A stretch of 53,328 nucleotides of DNA from Limiplasma sp964416065 (GTDB lineage: Bacteria; Bacillota; Clostridia; Christensenellales; Aristaeellaceae), in the NCBI GenBank assembly GCA_964416065.1, contig CAYQCL010000011.1:1-53328 (forward strand), written 5' to 3'. The notes under the pieces are model-generated. The model saw only the letters and a list, made by a program, of their open reading frames with translations. It had not been told where the DNA came from and searched no databases. Both the position numbers and the translations under genes were made by a program. Positions 17,773-26,311 of this stretch are shown piece after piece (the first letter of the stretch is position 1; each line of letters opens with the position of its first letter).

Positions 17773-18591
17773 ATGGAAGAGAAAGTAAAGGTAACCCCAA
17801 TAGACAGCCGAACCTGGCACATTGTGGACGGAGAAAAGGTGAGCGCCTATATGTTTCTCCTTGAGGGAGATGAGCGCGCCGCTCTGATTGACACGGGCTT
17901 CAGCAATTTTGATGTGGCCGCGCTCGCACGCACGCTTACAGAGAAGCCGGTATTCGTCATAAACACTCATGGGCACCTGGATCACATCGCGGCCAACCAC
18001 CAATTCAAAGAGGTTTACATGCATCCGGCGGATGAGGAAACCTTTCGGGAACACAGCGATTATCACGTTCGATATGAATATCTCAAGGCGCTGCTTGGGG
18101 AGTTTGGTAAGCCTGTGAGCCTGCTGGAGGACGCGCAATATCGCGATAAAGTTGAAAGGCTGTGTCGGCTCGCCCCAGCGGACAATCGCAGACCCATCGC
18201 CGAGGGGGATGTCTTCGATCTGGGCGGACGTCATCTGCGCGTCATCGAAACGCCGGGTCACACCCGCGGCTCCGTTTGTGTTCTGGACGAGGAACGCCGC
18301 TGGCTGTTCACCGGAGACACCGTATGCGACCAAGGGGTTCTTCTGCATCTGCCGCATTCGGCGGGGGTAGAAGCCTTCCTCGCTAGCATTGAGAAACTGG
18401 AAAGCTTAAGCGGCTCGTTTGACGCCATGTGGCCCGGCCATCATCGGCTTCCTGTTGAAAAGCAGATTTTTAGCAGATATATTGCCTGCGCGAGGCGGAT
18501 CCTGGCCGGTGAAAGTGGGACTGTTGTTCACAGCGCGGCGGGAAGAGGGCAGGTACTTACCCATGATGGCATATCGCTTTCCTTTCTATGA
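17773..18591 (+). CDS. MBL-fold metallo-hydrolase
   Basis: A protein of 272 aa. It carries the zinc-binding THGHLDH motif (65-71), a later TPGHTRGS His, LFTGDTV (Asp ligand) and WPGHH near the C-terminus. The fold is shared by lactonases, glyoxalase II and phosphodiesterases, so the reaction cannot be assigned. ATG 17773 is preferred over the GTG three codons upstream because GAGGTGAGG immediately precedes it. It is embedded in the sugar operon, so it may act on a sugar lactone or phosphate ester; this is speculation. Confidence 0.85.
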   Translation: MEEKVKVTPIDSRTWHIVDGEKVSAYMFLLEGDERAALIDTGFSNFDVAALARTLTEKPVFVINTHGHLDHIAANHQFKEVYMHPADEETFREHSDYHVRYEYLKALLGEFGKPVSLLEDAQYRDKVERLCRLAPADNRRPIAEGDVFDLGGRHLRVIETPGHTRGSVCVLDEERRWLFTGDTVCDQGVLLHLPHSAGVEAFLASIEKLESLSGSFDAMWPGHHRLPVEKQIFSRYIACARRILAGESGTVVHSAAGRGQVLTHDGISLSFL

Positions 18592-18628
18592 TTACGGAGG
18601 ATAAAAAAGTACTGAAAGCGGTGACATT

Positions 18629-20890
18629 ATGGATCAGGCGCAAACCGGCCTGCATATAGAGACCACATGGCGGGAAGGGCGGGATCTGAACCTGCTGGAA
18701 ACGCTTTATCATACGGCCAACGGATATGTGGGCGTGCGCAACGCACCGGAGGAGGGCCATGTGGAGGGGAGCATACGCGGCACATATCTCAACGGTTTTT
18801 ATGAAAATGTGGATATCCGTTACGATGAAAAGCTGTATGGCTTTCCTGAATCCAAGCAGGTGCTTGTAAACGTACCCGATGCGCAGACCGTGCGCGTTGA
18901 GGCGGGAGACGAAGCGTTTGAAATGTTTTCGCCCGCCGTAAGCGAACGCAGGCAAGAGCTGGATATGGAGCTGGGCATGGCGGTGCGCAGTGCGTTGTGG
19001 CGTGCAGCGGGTGGCGGGTTGCGCCTGAAGGTAGAGCGAATGGCGAGCTTTGTCAGACGGAACCTGTTTGTGATGCGCATAAGCGTTACATCCGAGGGGT
19101 ATGCGGGACCGCTGCGATTTGTTTCCGTTATAAATGGGGCTGTATGCAACCATGCTGCGGCGGACGACCCACGCGTGGCGTCCGAGCCTCTCAGATGCCT
19201 GCGCACGCTGAAAGCGGGATGGGAGGGCGAAGAGGCTTGCCTGCTTTCGGAAACGCTTCGCTCCGGACTAGGGGTGGTCTGCCGCGCGAGGCATCAGTGC
19301 GCCCTTGCGTACAGCCTACATGCGAACGCGGAAAGACTGACCGCTGTGTTTGAGGGCACGATTGCGAGGGGTGAGAGCGTGCAGCTTGTGAAGTATGTTG
19401 CCTATACGGACAGCCTGCGCATGGAGGACTGGAGGCAGGCGGGAAGCAGGCTGCTGGGTCAGGCATGTATAGCCGGATTTGAGGCGATGGCGCAGGAGCA
19501 GGCGCGGTGGCTATTGGCGTGGCGAAAGCAGTCTTTGATCACGTTCTATGGCTCCGAAAAGCTGTCAAGGGCGCTGGGGTACGACCTTTATCAGCTTTTG
19601 CAGTCCACCGGTACGGATGGAAGTGCCAGCGTCGCGGCCAAAGGAATCAGCGGAGAGGGATATGAGGGACATGTATTTTGGGATTGTGAGACCTATGTCT
19701 TCCCTTTCTTCTTATGGACGCAGCCGGAAGCCGCCAAAGGAATTTTGCTTTACCGATGCGGGCTTTTGGAGGCCGCGCGGAAGAACGCACGCAGATTGGG
19801 CATCGAAAAGGGAGCGCTGTTTCCCTGGCGTACCATCAGCGGAACGGAATGCTCGAGCTATTTTCCGGCGGGAGCCGCTCAGTATCATATCAATGGAGAT
19901 ATAGCCTACGCTTTCATACAATATTGGTATGTGACCCGAGATGTGGATTTTATGGCTGAAAAGGGCGCGGCGGTTCTGGTAGAGACGGCGCGTATGTGGC
20001 TTGAACTCGGCTATATGGCGGAAGAAGGCTTCCGCATTGATTGCGTGACTGGTCCGGACGAATACACATGTCTGGTCAACAACAATTTTTATACCAATGC
20101 CGCCGCCCGTTACAATCTGAAGGGCGCGGCCGCAATGGTTCGCACGCTGGCACGGCTTGGAAAGGACGGGTGTGTGCGCGCGGCGACAGGCGTTACGGAG
20201 GAGGAGCTATGCTCCTTTGAGGAGGCGGCACGCCGCATGATGCTTCCATATGATGAACGGTTGGGCATAAGCGCGCAGGATGATTCTTTCCTGCACAAAA
20301 AGCCCTTGGACTGGAAACAGCTTGCCAGCACACAGTTTCCGCTGCTTTTGCATTATCATCCGCTGTTTCTTTACCGTCATCAGGTTTGCAAGCAGGCGGA
20401 TACCGTACTGGCGCACCTGCTGTTTCCGGACACGGCAGCGCCGGAGGTTATCAGCCGCAGCTATGAATACTACAATCGCGTTACGACGCATGATTCCTCT
20501 CTTTCATTATGCGTATTTGCCATGATGGCGGCGCGTTTGGGAAGGCAGGAAGCGTCGGATGGCTTCGCCAGAACCATAGCGCTGGATCTGGAAGATACCC
20601 ATGGAAACACACGTGACGGACTGCATACCGCCAGCATGGGAGGGGCATACCTTGCAATGCTGAAGGGCTTTGGCGGCATAGAGGCAGAGGGAGAAACGCT
20701 TCGCGCGGCACCCTTTTTACCTGACAGCTGGGAAGGCTATGAAATTCCGTTTTGTTACAGAGGACGCAGACTTTTGCTCAACATGACGCGTGAAGGGGGC
20801 GCGAAGCTGCGCCTGCTCAGCGGCGAGGCCCTTTGCGTGCGATGGTACGGACAGGAGATGCGGCTGGAAGTGTCGGGCAACGGATGCTGA
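18629..20890 (+). CDS. Glycoside hydrolase family 65 protein (disaccharide phosphorylase-like)
   Basis: A protein of 753 aa, the length of GH65 maltose, kojibiose, trehalose or nigerose phosphorylases. The N-terminal beta-sandwich begins LLETLYHTANGYVGVRN. The (alpha/alpha)6 barrel carries FWDCETYVFPFF (about residue 350), and the catalytic acid is the Glu of TGPDEYT (about residue 477). The family splits alpha-linked disaccharides with phosphate to give beta-glucose-1-phosphate. No signal peptide is present, consistent with action on imported sugar. The start is ATG 18629 with only a weak GGTGA upstream; a strong CGGAGG 30 nt upstream has no start in frame. It ends the operon. Confidence 0.9.
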   Translation: MDQAQTGLHIETTWREGRDLNLLETLYHTANGYVGVRNAPEEGHVEGSIRGTYLNGFYENVDIRYDEKLYGFPESKQVLVNVPDAQTVRVEAGDEAFEMFSPAVSERRQELDMELGMAVRSALWRAAGGGLRLKVERMASFVRRNLFVMRISVTSEGYAGPLRFVSVINGAVCNHAAADDPRVASEPLRCLRTLKAGWEGEEACLLSETLRSGLGVVCRARHQCALAYSLHANAERLTAVFEGTIARGESVQLVKYVAYTDSLRMEDWRQAGSRLLGQACIAGFEAMAQEQARWLLAWRKQSLITFYGSEKLSRALGYDLYQLLQSTGTDGSASVAAKGISGEGYEGHVFWDCETYVFPFFLWTQPEAAKGILLYRCGLLEAARKNARRLGIEKGALFPWRTISGTECSSYFPAGAAQYHINGDIAYAFIQYWYVTRDVDFMAEKGAAVLVETARMWLELGYMAEEGFRIDCVTGPDEYTCLVNNNFYTNAAARYNLKGAAAMVRTLARLGKDGCVRAATGVTEEELCSFEEAARRMMLPYDERLGISAQDDSFLHKKPLDWKQLASTQFPLLLHYHPLFLYRHQVCKQADTVLAHLLFPDTAAPEVISRSYEYYNRVTTHDSSLSLCVFAMMAARLGRQEASDGFARTIALDLEDTHGNTRDGLHTASMGGAYLAMLKGFGGIEAEGETLRAAPFLPDSWEGYEIPFCYRGRRLLLNMTREGGAKLRLLSGEALCVRWYGQEMRLEVSGNGC

Positions 20891-20898
20891 AAAGGCCA

Positions 20899-20938
20899 AA
20901 GGCCCTGTTTCCCCATGAGAATGGGAAGGCAGGGCCCT
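20899..20938. terminator. Hairpin between convergent GH65 and DUF4867 genes
   Basis: GGCCCTG (20900-20906 region) pairs with CAGGGCC (20930-20936 region), with inner TTCCCCAT/ATGGGAA pairing. The T-run is poor, so it is a likely but weak bidirectional terminator. Confidence 0.5.
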
Positions 20939-20961
20939 TAGCGTATGAGGCATTACCGTTG

Positions 20962-21411
20962 TTACGATGGGTATCGGATCAAAAAATTTTCGCCGCGCAA
21001 TCCGGGGTACCCGCCATGGATAACGGCCCATTCGTTCTCTGGATGTGCGATCATCCATTTGTTGGTTGACCACAGAAGCGGCGCGTCCACCCCCTGAGGA
21101 TAAGGCCCGTTCCAGGGGCTATTGGTGCCGCACGGAAGAATCACAATGCAGCGGAAGCCCTCATCATGAACCTGACAGGGGGAATAGTGCATGGTTGTGT
21201 CATAAAGCTCAATTACGGTTCCGCGTGGCACATAAAAGGCAACGGGCTTTCCCGCGGGCAGCTCCAGCCCCGCCATTTCCCTCTGGTCCGCCAAAATCAG
21301 CAGCATGTCGCTCACCGCAATATTATGTTCGCTGGAACGGTGGTATTCCAGGGCGTTCATGCGGCTGTTGTGGGCCCAGCAGCAGCCGATCTGACACGGA
21401 TCGGCGAGATT
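20962..21411 (-). pseudogene. DUF4867-like gene, 5' truncated
   Basis: From about 21411 to the stop at 20962 the minus strand encodes a coherent sequence that resembles DUF4867 proteins, a cupin-like family of unknown function: QIGCCWAHNSRMNALEYHRS, SEHNIAVSDMLLILADQ, VPRGTVIELYDTTMHYSPCQ, GFRCIVILPCGTNSP and NKWMIAHPE. The open frame continues upstream to 21732, but there it is antisense to a GH30 remnant and is not family sequence, so the natural N-terminus (some 60 residues) is missing. The family assignment is from memory of conserved motifs. It is almost certainly not expressed normally. Confidence 0.7.
21385..21405. repeat. Perfect inverted repeat at the DUF4867/GH30 junction
   Basis: GCCGATC (21385-21391) and GATCGGC (21399-21405) form a 7-bp inverted repeat with a 7-nt spacer, immediately beside the point where two truncated genes meet. 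Confidence 0.6.
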
Positions 21412-21414
21412 GTC

Positions 21415-21690
21415 ATGGGCAGTCATTATAAGGTCTTTGCGCATTACAGCAGGTTTGTCAAGCCGGGGGCTGTGCATATCGGCGCGAGATGTATGACATA
21501 CGGAAACGGCCCCTATAATCCGGATAGCAAAGGAATATTCCCCGTTGCCTTTGAAAATCCGGATAAGAGCCAGATCGTGGTGATTAGCAACCCTGGAGAT
21601 ACGCAAACGGATATCGCCATTCGTCTGAAAGAAAATGATTATCGCGTCCATGTCAAGCCCGATTCTATTTGTACGATCGTCTGTGAGTGA
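21415..21690 (+). pseudogene. GH30 glycoside hydrolase C-terminal fragment
   Basis: Only the C-terminal about 90 residues remain: HYKVFAHYSRFVKPGA, then FPVAFENPDKSQIVVISNPG, and VHVKPDSICTIV. This is the beta-sandwich end of GH30 enzymes (beta-glucosylceramidase/xylanase-like), where a helix ending in the HFSxFVKPGA motif precedes the beta domain. The catalytic barrel is absent. Upstream sequence in the same frame is the antisense of the DUF4867 fragment. The two fragments therefore meet head to head at about 21405-21415. Confidence 0.7.
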
Positions 21691-21853
21691 GGTAAAAAAG
21701 GCGCGGTTGCATACACCTCCGTCAATCTTCACGTGGAGGCGTCTGACGCGGGCCCTAAGGGGGCGGCACCGGATGTCTCCTTTTTGGGTGTTTCCAGACC
21801 AGAGCTATGCTTTGAGCTCCTCCTTGCCGCTGAGACATGGCCGCATTAAGGGC

Positions 21854-21884
21854 AAAAAAAACGCCCCTGCAAAAAGCACGGGGC
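21854..21884 (-). terminator. Terminator after rpmB
   Basis: On the minus strand GCCCC-GTGC pairs with GCA-GGGGC (21884-21863) and is followed by eight T. The 160 bp between here and the GH30 remnant hold no gene I can recognise. Confidence 0.9.
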
Positions 21885-21908
21885 ATTTATGTCCAATCGC
21901 TACTCCCA

Positions 21909-22124
21909 TTAGGCCTCGACGTTGGACTTAGAGGGCAGAGCACGCTGCACATTGCCGCTACGCAGGCAACGGGTACACACGTTGAGATGCTTCACCTGAC
22001 CATCAACCATCACGCGAACGCGCTGAACATTCGGCGCCCAAACACGATTGGTCTTGCGGTTGGAGTGACTCACGTTGTGGCCGCTCATCTTGCCCTTCTC
22101 ACAAACCTCACAAAACTTGCCCAT
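21909..22124 (-). CDS. rpmB: 50S ribosomal protein L28
   Basis: A protein of 71 aa, slightly longer than the usual 62 because of a C-terminal LPSKSNVEA extension. The conserved start MGKFCEVCEKGKMSGHNVSH, NRKTNRVWAPNVQ and CTRCLRSG are present. The two CxxC pairs make this a zinc-binding (C+) L28. RBS AGGAGGTG and a consensus promoter precede it; a strong terminator follows, so it is monocistronic as in many Firmicutes. Confidence 0.97.
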   Translation of the reverse strand: MGKFCEVCEKGKMSGHNVSHSNRKTNRVWAPNVQRVRVMVDGQVKHLNVCTRCLRSGNVQRALPSKSNVEA

Positions 22125-22168
22125 AACTACACCTCCTAACGGGAGTTTGCATTTTTAACAGCTTGACC

Positions 22169-22197
22169 ATTATATCATGGCTTTTGGGGTTTGGCAA
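22169..22197 (-). promoter_or_regulatory. Promoter of rpmB
   Basis: On the minus strand TTGCCA (22197-22192) and a perfect TATAAT (22174-22169) have 17-nt spacing. Confidence 0.8.
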
Positions 22198-22256
22198 TAG
22201 AAAAAGCGGAATTTCGCATGAAAAATAGCATAACCGCGTGGGAAAGCAAAGTCGGA

Positions 22257-23228
22257 TTATTGATCATAGAAGTCGATGTCATCGTCGGTTTCGTTCAGCA
22301 CGCATGCTTGGAACCATGCGCCCTTTAAGCGGGAGGCCTCGTCAGGGGTGAGCCGACAATCCCATTCCTCTCCGCAGTGTCGCTGAACGTGAGGAGAAGC
22401 CGCGTTTCCTCATTCTCCTCGGGAATAAGACGCACCGATGGGACGCGGTCGGGCCTGGTAAGAACCGGCGCGTTGCGAGGGTGTCTGCGCTCGCCCAAGA
22501 TCAGCCAGCGATCGGTCAAAAGCAGCGCCCCGCTTTCAAAGAGAGGAAAGGCCAGCGAGCTGTTCAAATCGCGCTCCACATCGTCCGGATTGCCCCATTT
22601 TGCCAGCTGCCTTCCAAAGGGTGTCGAGCGCCAGAACGAGACGTTCAGAAGCAAAAGGGTCACAAGCGACAGAATCCCCAGGCCCAGCATCAAAAGGACG
22701 AAGAGCAGGGGCGAGGCAGCCACCGCAAAGAGATACCGGTTCTCGCCGCCATCAAGGTAAAGCTCCTTCCATTCGAGATAGAAGTCACTATGCTCCTTTG
22801 AAAGATAAACGGGAGAAGCAAGCTCCCTCTCAGAGACGAGAAGAACCTCATAATCCGCTCCGCTTAAACGATAGAGATTCAAAAACGTGTATTCTTTATC
22901 GATGCCAGCCGGAACCTCTACGTACACATAAGGAAGGGATACGTTCAGCGTATTGGTTTTGTCCCGTGTGAGCACCAAATAGCCCTGAAGCCTGCTGCCC
23001 TCTGTGTACTCAAGCGTTACGCCGCTGCTTGGGCCGCTGTTCTCAAAGGCGACGATATCTATCCTCCGCGCTGTCGAGCGTATTCAATCCCATCAGTGAA
23101 ACGCGCAGAAGCGGAAATAGTGATAGAGTCCCAAAGGCGAGCCATATCAAGCCCATGACAAGCAGCGCCATGATGCCCGCCTGGCCACGTCTAAGATTGG
23201 AAAGCCTGCGCGCCGTCCATAGCTTCAC
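22257..23228 (-). pseudogene. Membrane protein of unknown family, two frameshifts
   Basis: The GTG start at 23228 follows lepA by about 11 nt with AAGGAG upstream. Frame 1 gives MKLWTARRLSNLRRGQAGIM and a hydrophobic helix, then reads LDSAED and runs to a stop. A TATC-TATC (GATA on the gene strand) duplication at 23056-23063 adds 4 bp. Removing one copy joins it to IVAFENSGPSSGVTLEY, a long extracellular part and a second hydrophobic segment (LLFVLLMLGLGILSLVTLLL). Near 22380 the frame changes again, and the best continuation reads CGEEWDCRLTPDEASRLKG and ends with an acidic tail at TAA 22257. I recognise no family. Confidence 0.65.
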
Positions 23229-23239
23229 CGAGATTCTCC

Positions 23240-25048
23240 TTACTTGTCGTCCATCTTGAGCACGGCCAAGAAGGCCTCGCTGGGCACCTCCACGGTACCG
23301 AATTGACGCATGCGCTTTTTGCCCTCCTTCTGCTTTTCAAGCAGCTTTTTCTTTCGGGAGATGTCGCCGCCGTAGCACTTTGCCAGCACGTCCTTGCGCA
23401 TCGCCTTGACGGTTTCGCGGGCGATGACCTTGCCGCCGATGGCAGCCTGAATGGGAATTTCAAACAGCTGCCGCGGGATAACCTCCTTGAGCTTCTCGGC
23501 AATGCTACGCCCGCGCGCATACGCCTTATCCTTGTGGACGATGATGGAGAATGCGTCGCAGATCTCACCATTGAGCAGAATGTCCAGCTTCACAAGCTCG
23601 CTCTCGCGATACCCCTTGAGCTCGTAGTCAAAGCTGGCGTACCCGCGGCTCCGGCTCTTGACCTGATCGAAAAATTCAAAGATGATCTCATTCAGCGGGA
23701 TTTCATAAATCAGCTTGACCCGTTCGCCCTCATACTGCATGTCGATGAAGATGCCGCGCTTGTCCACGCAGATATCCATCATCGCGCCCACGAATTCCTG
23801 CGGCGCATAGATGGTCGCGGTTACGTACGGCTCTTCCATATGCTCGATTTCACCCACGTTGGGCAGGTTGGAGGGATTATCGATTTCGAGCTCTGTGCCG
23901 TCCGTTTTGAAGACGCGATAAATAACGCTGGGAGCGGTGGTTACGAGGTCAAGATCGAATTCGCGCTCCAGGCGCTGCTGGATAATCTCCATATGCAAGA
24001 GCCCCAAAAAGCCGCAGCGGAAGCCATAGCCCAGCGCGACGGAGGTCTCCGGATCAAAGGAGAGAGAGGCGTCGTTCATGCGCAGCTTTTCCAATGCGTC
24101 GCGCAGGTTATCGTAATCCGCGCCGTCAGCGGGATAGATGCCGCAGAAAACCATGGGCGTGACCTTGCGATAGCCTGGAAGCGGCTTCAAAGCCGGCCTG
24201 AGCGCGTCGGTGATCGTATCGCCCACACGTGTGTCGCCCACATCCTTGATAGAGGCGGAAATATAGCCCACGTCCCCAGGATAAAGAGCGTCACAGGGCG
24301 AATATCCGGGCCGGAAGGTGCCGACCTCCACGATGTCAAACTCGCTGCCCGTCTGCATCAGACGCATGCGCATGCCGGGCTTGACTGTCCCCGCCATCAC
24401 GCGTACAAAGCAGATCGCGCCTTTGTAGTTATCGTAAAACGCGTCGAAAATCAGTGCCTGAAGCGGAGCGGTCTCATCGCCCTTTGGAGCGGGAATGTAT
24501 TTGACGATCGCCTCAAGCACGTCCTCACAGTTCTGGCCGGTCTTGGCGGAAATCAGAGGCGCCTGGGAGGCGTCCAGCCCGATCACATCCTCGATTTCGC
24601 GCTTGACCTCCTCGGGACGTGCCGAGGGCAGGTCGATTTTGTTGATAACGGGCACGGTTTCCAGATCGTGCTCAAGCGCCATGTAGACGTTGGCGAGCGT
24701 CTGCGCCTCGATACCCTGCGTCGCGTCTACCACCAGCAGCGCACCCTCGCAGGCGGCCAGCGCGCGGCTGACCTCGTAGCTGAAATCGACGTGGCCGGGG
24801 GTATCGATCAGGTTGAGGGTGTAGGTTTCACCGTCCTTGGCCTTATACTGCATGCGCACGGCCTTGGATTTAATGGTAATGCCGCGTTCGCGCTCCAGCT
24901 CCATGGAGTCCAGAATCTGATCCACCATCTGACGCTGCTCAAAAACGCCTGTTATTTCCAAAAGACGGTCGGCAAGGGTACTCTTGCCATGATCGATATG
25001 CGCGATGATGCAGAAATTACGAATATGAGAAAGCCGGTTCTCGTGCAA
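23240..25048 (-). CDS. lepA: Elongation factor 4 (back-translocating GTPase LepA)
   Basis: A protein of 602 aa, the normal LepA length. G1 is AHIDHGKST (16-24), G3 DTPGH, G4 NKID. The EF4-specific C-terminal domain ends with KKLLEKQKEGKKRMRQFGTV, then PSEAFLAVLK. LepA remodels stalled or mis-translocated ribosomes. The start is TTG 25048 (MHENRLSHIRNF) with GGAGG 7 nt upstream. It has its own promoter. The broken membrane protein gene follows closely and was probably co-transcribed. Confidence 0.98.
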   Translation of the reverse strand: MHENRLSHIRNFCIIAHIDHGKSTLADRLLEITGVFEQRQMVDQILDSMELERERGITIKSKAVRMQYKAKDGETYTLNLIDTPGHVDFSYEVSRALAACEGALLVVDATQGIEAQTLANVYMALEHDLETVPVINKIDLPSARPEEVKREIEDVIGLDASQAPLISAKTGQNCEDVLEAIVKYIPAPKGDETAPLQALIFDAFYDNYKGAICFVRVMAGTVKPGMRMRLMQTGSEFDIVEVGTFRPGYSPCDALYPGDVGYISASIKDVGDTRVGDTITDALRPALKPLPGYRKVTPMVFCGIYPADGADYDNLRDALEKLRMNDASLSFDPETSVALGYGFRCGFLGLLHMEIIQQRLEREFDLDLVTTAPSVIYRVFKTDGTELEIDNPSNLPNVGEIEHMEEPYVTATIYAPQEFVGAMMDICVDKRGIFIDMQYEGERVKLIYEIPLNEIIFEFFDQVKSRSRGYASFDYELKGYRESELVKLDILLNGEICDAFSIIVHKDKAYARGRSIAEKLKEVIPRQLFEIPIQAAIGGKVIARETVKAMRKDVLAKCYGGDISRKKKLLEKQKEGKKRMRQFGTVEVPSEAFLAVLKMDDK

Positions 25049-25076
25049 AGAAACCCCTCCAAATCAGCGAAATCCA

Positions 25077-25371
25077 TTATTCCTTATCATATCGGATTTT
25101 TGGGGAAATTGCAAGGCCGCGACGCTGGGGGAAACAGCGGATGAGATAGACCCCGCCGAGATTTTCCAGCGTGCTGACGTTATAGGCGCGGACGTTGCAT
25201 GGCGCGATACGCAGATCGACATCCGATAGATTAGCTGCTCAAAATAATGACGCACAGAGCGGCGCAGAGGATGCCTATGAAAAGAAACGGCCAAAGCATC
25301 GGCCAAGCCCGGGAAGATGCCGGTATTCGCCGCTGTAAAGCCTCAATACGCGAAAAAGAGAAAAGGAGCAT
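25077..25371 (-). pseudogene. Possible remnant of a small membrane protein gene
   Basis: This 345-bp gap upstream of lepA has no intact gene. On the minus strand a 45-codon frame from ATG 25371 ends in a hydrophobic helix (PMLWPFLFIGILCAALCVII). Directly after, another frame reads LSDVDLRIAPCNVRAYNVST, then LENLGGVYLIRCFPQRRG, and stops at 25077. Together they resemble one gene with a frameshift near 25240. No RBS is seen before the ATG, and I know no homologue. Coding status is doubtful. Confidence 0.3.
25086..25114 (-). promoter_or_regulatory. Promoter of lepA
   Basis: On the minus strand TTGCAA (25114-25109) and TATGAT (25091-25086) have 17-nt spacing, about 40 nt upstream of the lepA start. 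Confidence 0.65.
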
Positions 25372-25413
25372 CGCGGCTTGAGGAAGGGAAAACGGATTTC
25401 GGTCGAACCTCGG

Positions 25414-25620
25414 TCATTCCTCCTCGTAAATCAAAATATCCCCAGGCTGGCAGTTGAGAGCCTTGCAGATTTGGTTCAGCGTGCTGAAACGCACCGCCTT
25501 TGCCTTGCCGTTTTTCAATATGGACAGGTTTGCCATAGTAATGCCCACCTGATTGCTTAATTCCGTCATGCTCATCTTGCGACGGGCCAGCATCACGTCC
25601 AGATCGACACGAATGGACAT
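25414..25620 (-). CDS. Small XRE/Cro-C1 family transcriptional regulator (YozG-like)
   Basis: A protein of 68 aa that is essentially only an HTH: VDLDVMLARRKMSMTELSNQ, VGITMANLSILKNGKAKAVR, NQICKALNCQPGDIL. It lacks a sensor domain. RBS AGGAGGG is 7 nt upstream. It lies 12 nt after the DUF2975 membrane protein gene, a pairing common in Firmicutes where the small regulator and membrane partner are co-expressed. The target is unknown; autoregulation is likely. Confidence 0.92.
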   Translation of the reverse strand: MSIRVDLDVMLARRKMSMTELSNQVGITMANLSILKNGKAKAVRFSTLNQICKALNCQPGDILIYEEE

Positions 25621-25632
25621 GCCTCATCCCTC

Positions 25633-26112
25633 CTAAATGGTCAAATCGTTTTCTTCCTGGAGGCGCGTCGCCCTTTGCAAAAGGGACTTTAACGCCCAGG
25701 CCAGCAATCCCAACGCGCCGCTGGCCATGGCGAACAGCACGGAAATGATACACCATGGGCCGCCAGCCATGCCCGGCAGCAGGACGGACGCGAGGGAAAG
25801 GAGCCACAGAATGGCGGTCGACAAGAACAGAAGCCCGATGCGCCACAGATCGCAGACGTTTTCACGACAGAAGGAGCGGTTTTTCCCGATCCTTTTGCTG
25901 ATGGACAGGTATTGTGCGATCGCCACGAGATAGATCAGGCCGATGAGCCACACATAAATCAGAGCGGGCCAGTACATCCACGCGAGATGGGGGAAGCTCT
26001 GCTTGCATTCTATCGCGATGATGGGAAAGCAGACGGCAAAAACCCAGAGAACGCCAAGACAAGCGATCGTGCCCGCCGCGATCAGGATGATAGAAATTTT
26101 GCGATGATTCAT
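25633..26112 (-). CDS. DUF2975 family membrane protein
   Basis: A protein of 159 aa with four predicted transmembrane helices (residues about 7-28, 45-65, 92-115 and 120-145). The KNRSFCRENVCDLWRIGLLF connecting segment is typical of DUF2975. The start is ATG 26112 with GAGGAGG 8 nt upstream. The function is unknown; it is the first gene of a two-gene operon with the XRE regulator and has a consensus promoter. Confidence 0.85.
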   Translation of the reverse strand: MNHRKISIILIAAGTIACLGVLWVFAVCFPIIAIECKQSFPHLAWMYWPALIYVWLIGLIYLVAIAQYLSISKRIGKNRSFCRENVCDLWRIGLLFLSTAILWLLSLASVLLPGMAGGPWCIISVLFAMASGALGLLAWALKSLLQRATRLQEENDLTI

Positions 26113-26134
26113 CAAAGTCGCCTCCTCGAATAGG

Positions 26135-26163
26135 AGTATACGATATGGAATGCTTTTTGTCAA
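26135..26163 (-). promoter_or_regulatory. Promoter of the DUF2975-XRE operon
   Basis: On the minus strand a perfect TTGACA (26163-26158) and TATACT (26140-26135) have 17-nt spacing. An AT-rich palindrome (TTATTGATAATCAATAA, about 26171-26187) just upstream could be a regulator site. Confidence 0.85.
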
Positions 26164-26250
26164 CAAAAATTTATTGATAATCAATAAAAAATGATCGAAT
26201 ATCAATTTTCCCAAGAGGACGATCCTCCCGAGAAAAACGTCGGATTATGC

Positions 26251-26279
26251 TTGACAGGCGATTCATGGTCTGATATCGT
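26251..26279 (+). promoter_or_regulatory. Promoter of udk
   Basis: TTGACA (26251-26256) and TATCGT (26274-26279) have 17-nt spacing, 30 nt before the start. Confidence 0.6.
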
Positions 26280-26311
26280 AAAGAAAAACGACGGAGGGGC
26301 GCGGTTCGTTC

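Noticed and set aside
20962..21732. A single 256-aa protein
   Set aside because: Only the part from about 21411 downward looks like a protein family; the rest is antisense to a GH30 fragment on the other strand.
21690..21850. A GGGCGGCACCGG stretch that looks a little like a T-box antiterminator motif
   Set aside because: No specifier loop, no amino acid gene downstream on the same strand and no terminator partner; similarity is only partial.
23303..25144. A 613-codon plus-strand open frame opposite lepA
   Set aside because: It is the antisense of a certain lepA gene, with no RBS and no protein-like domains.
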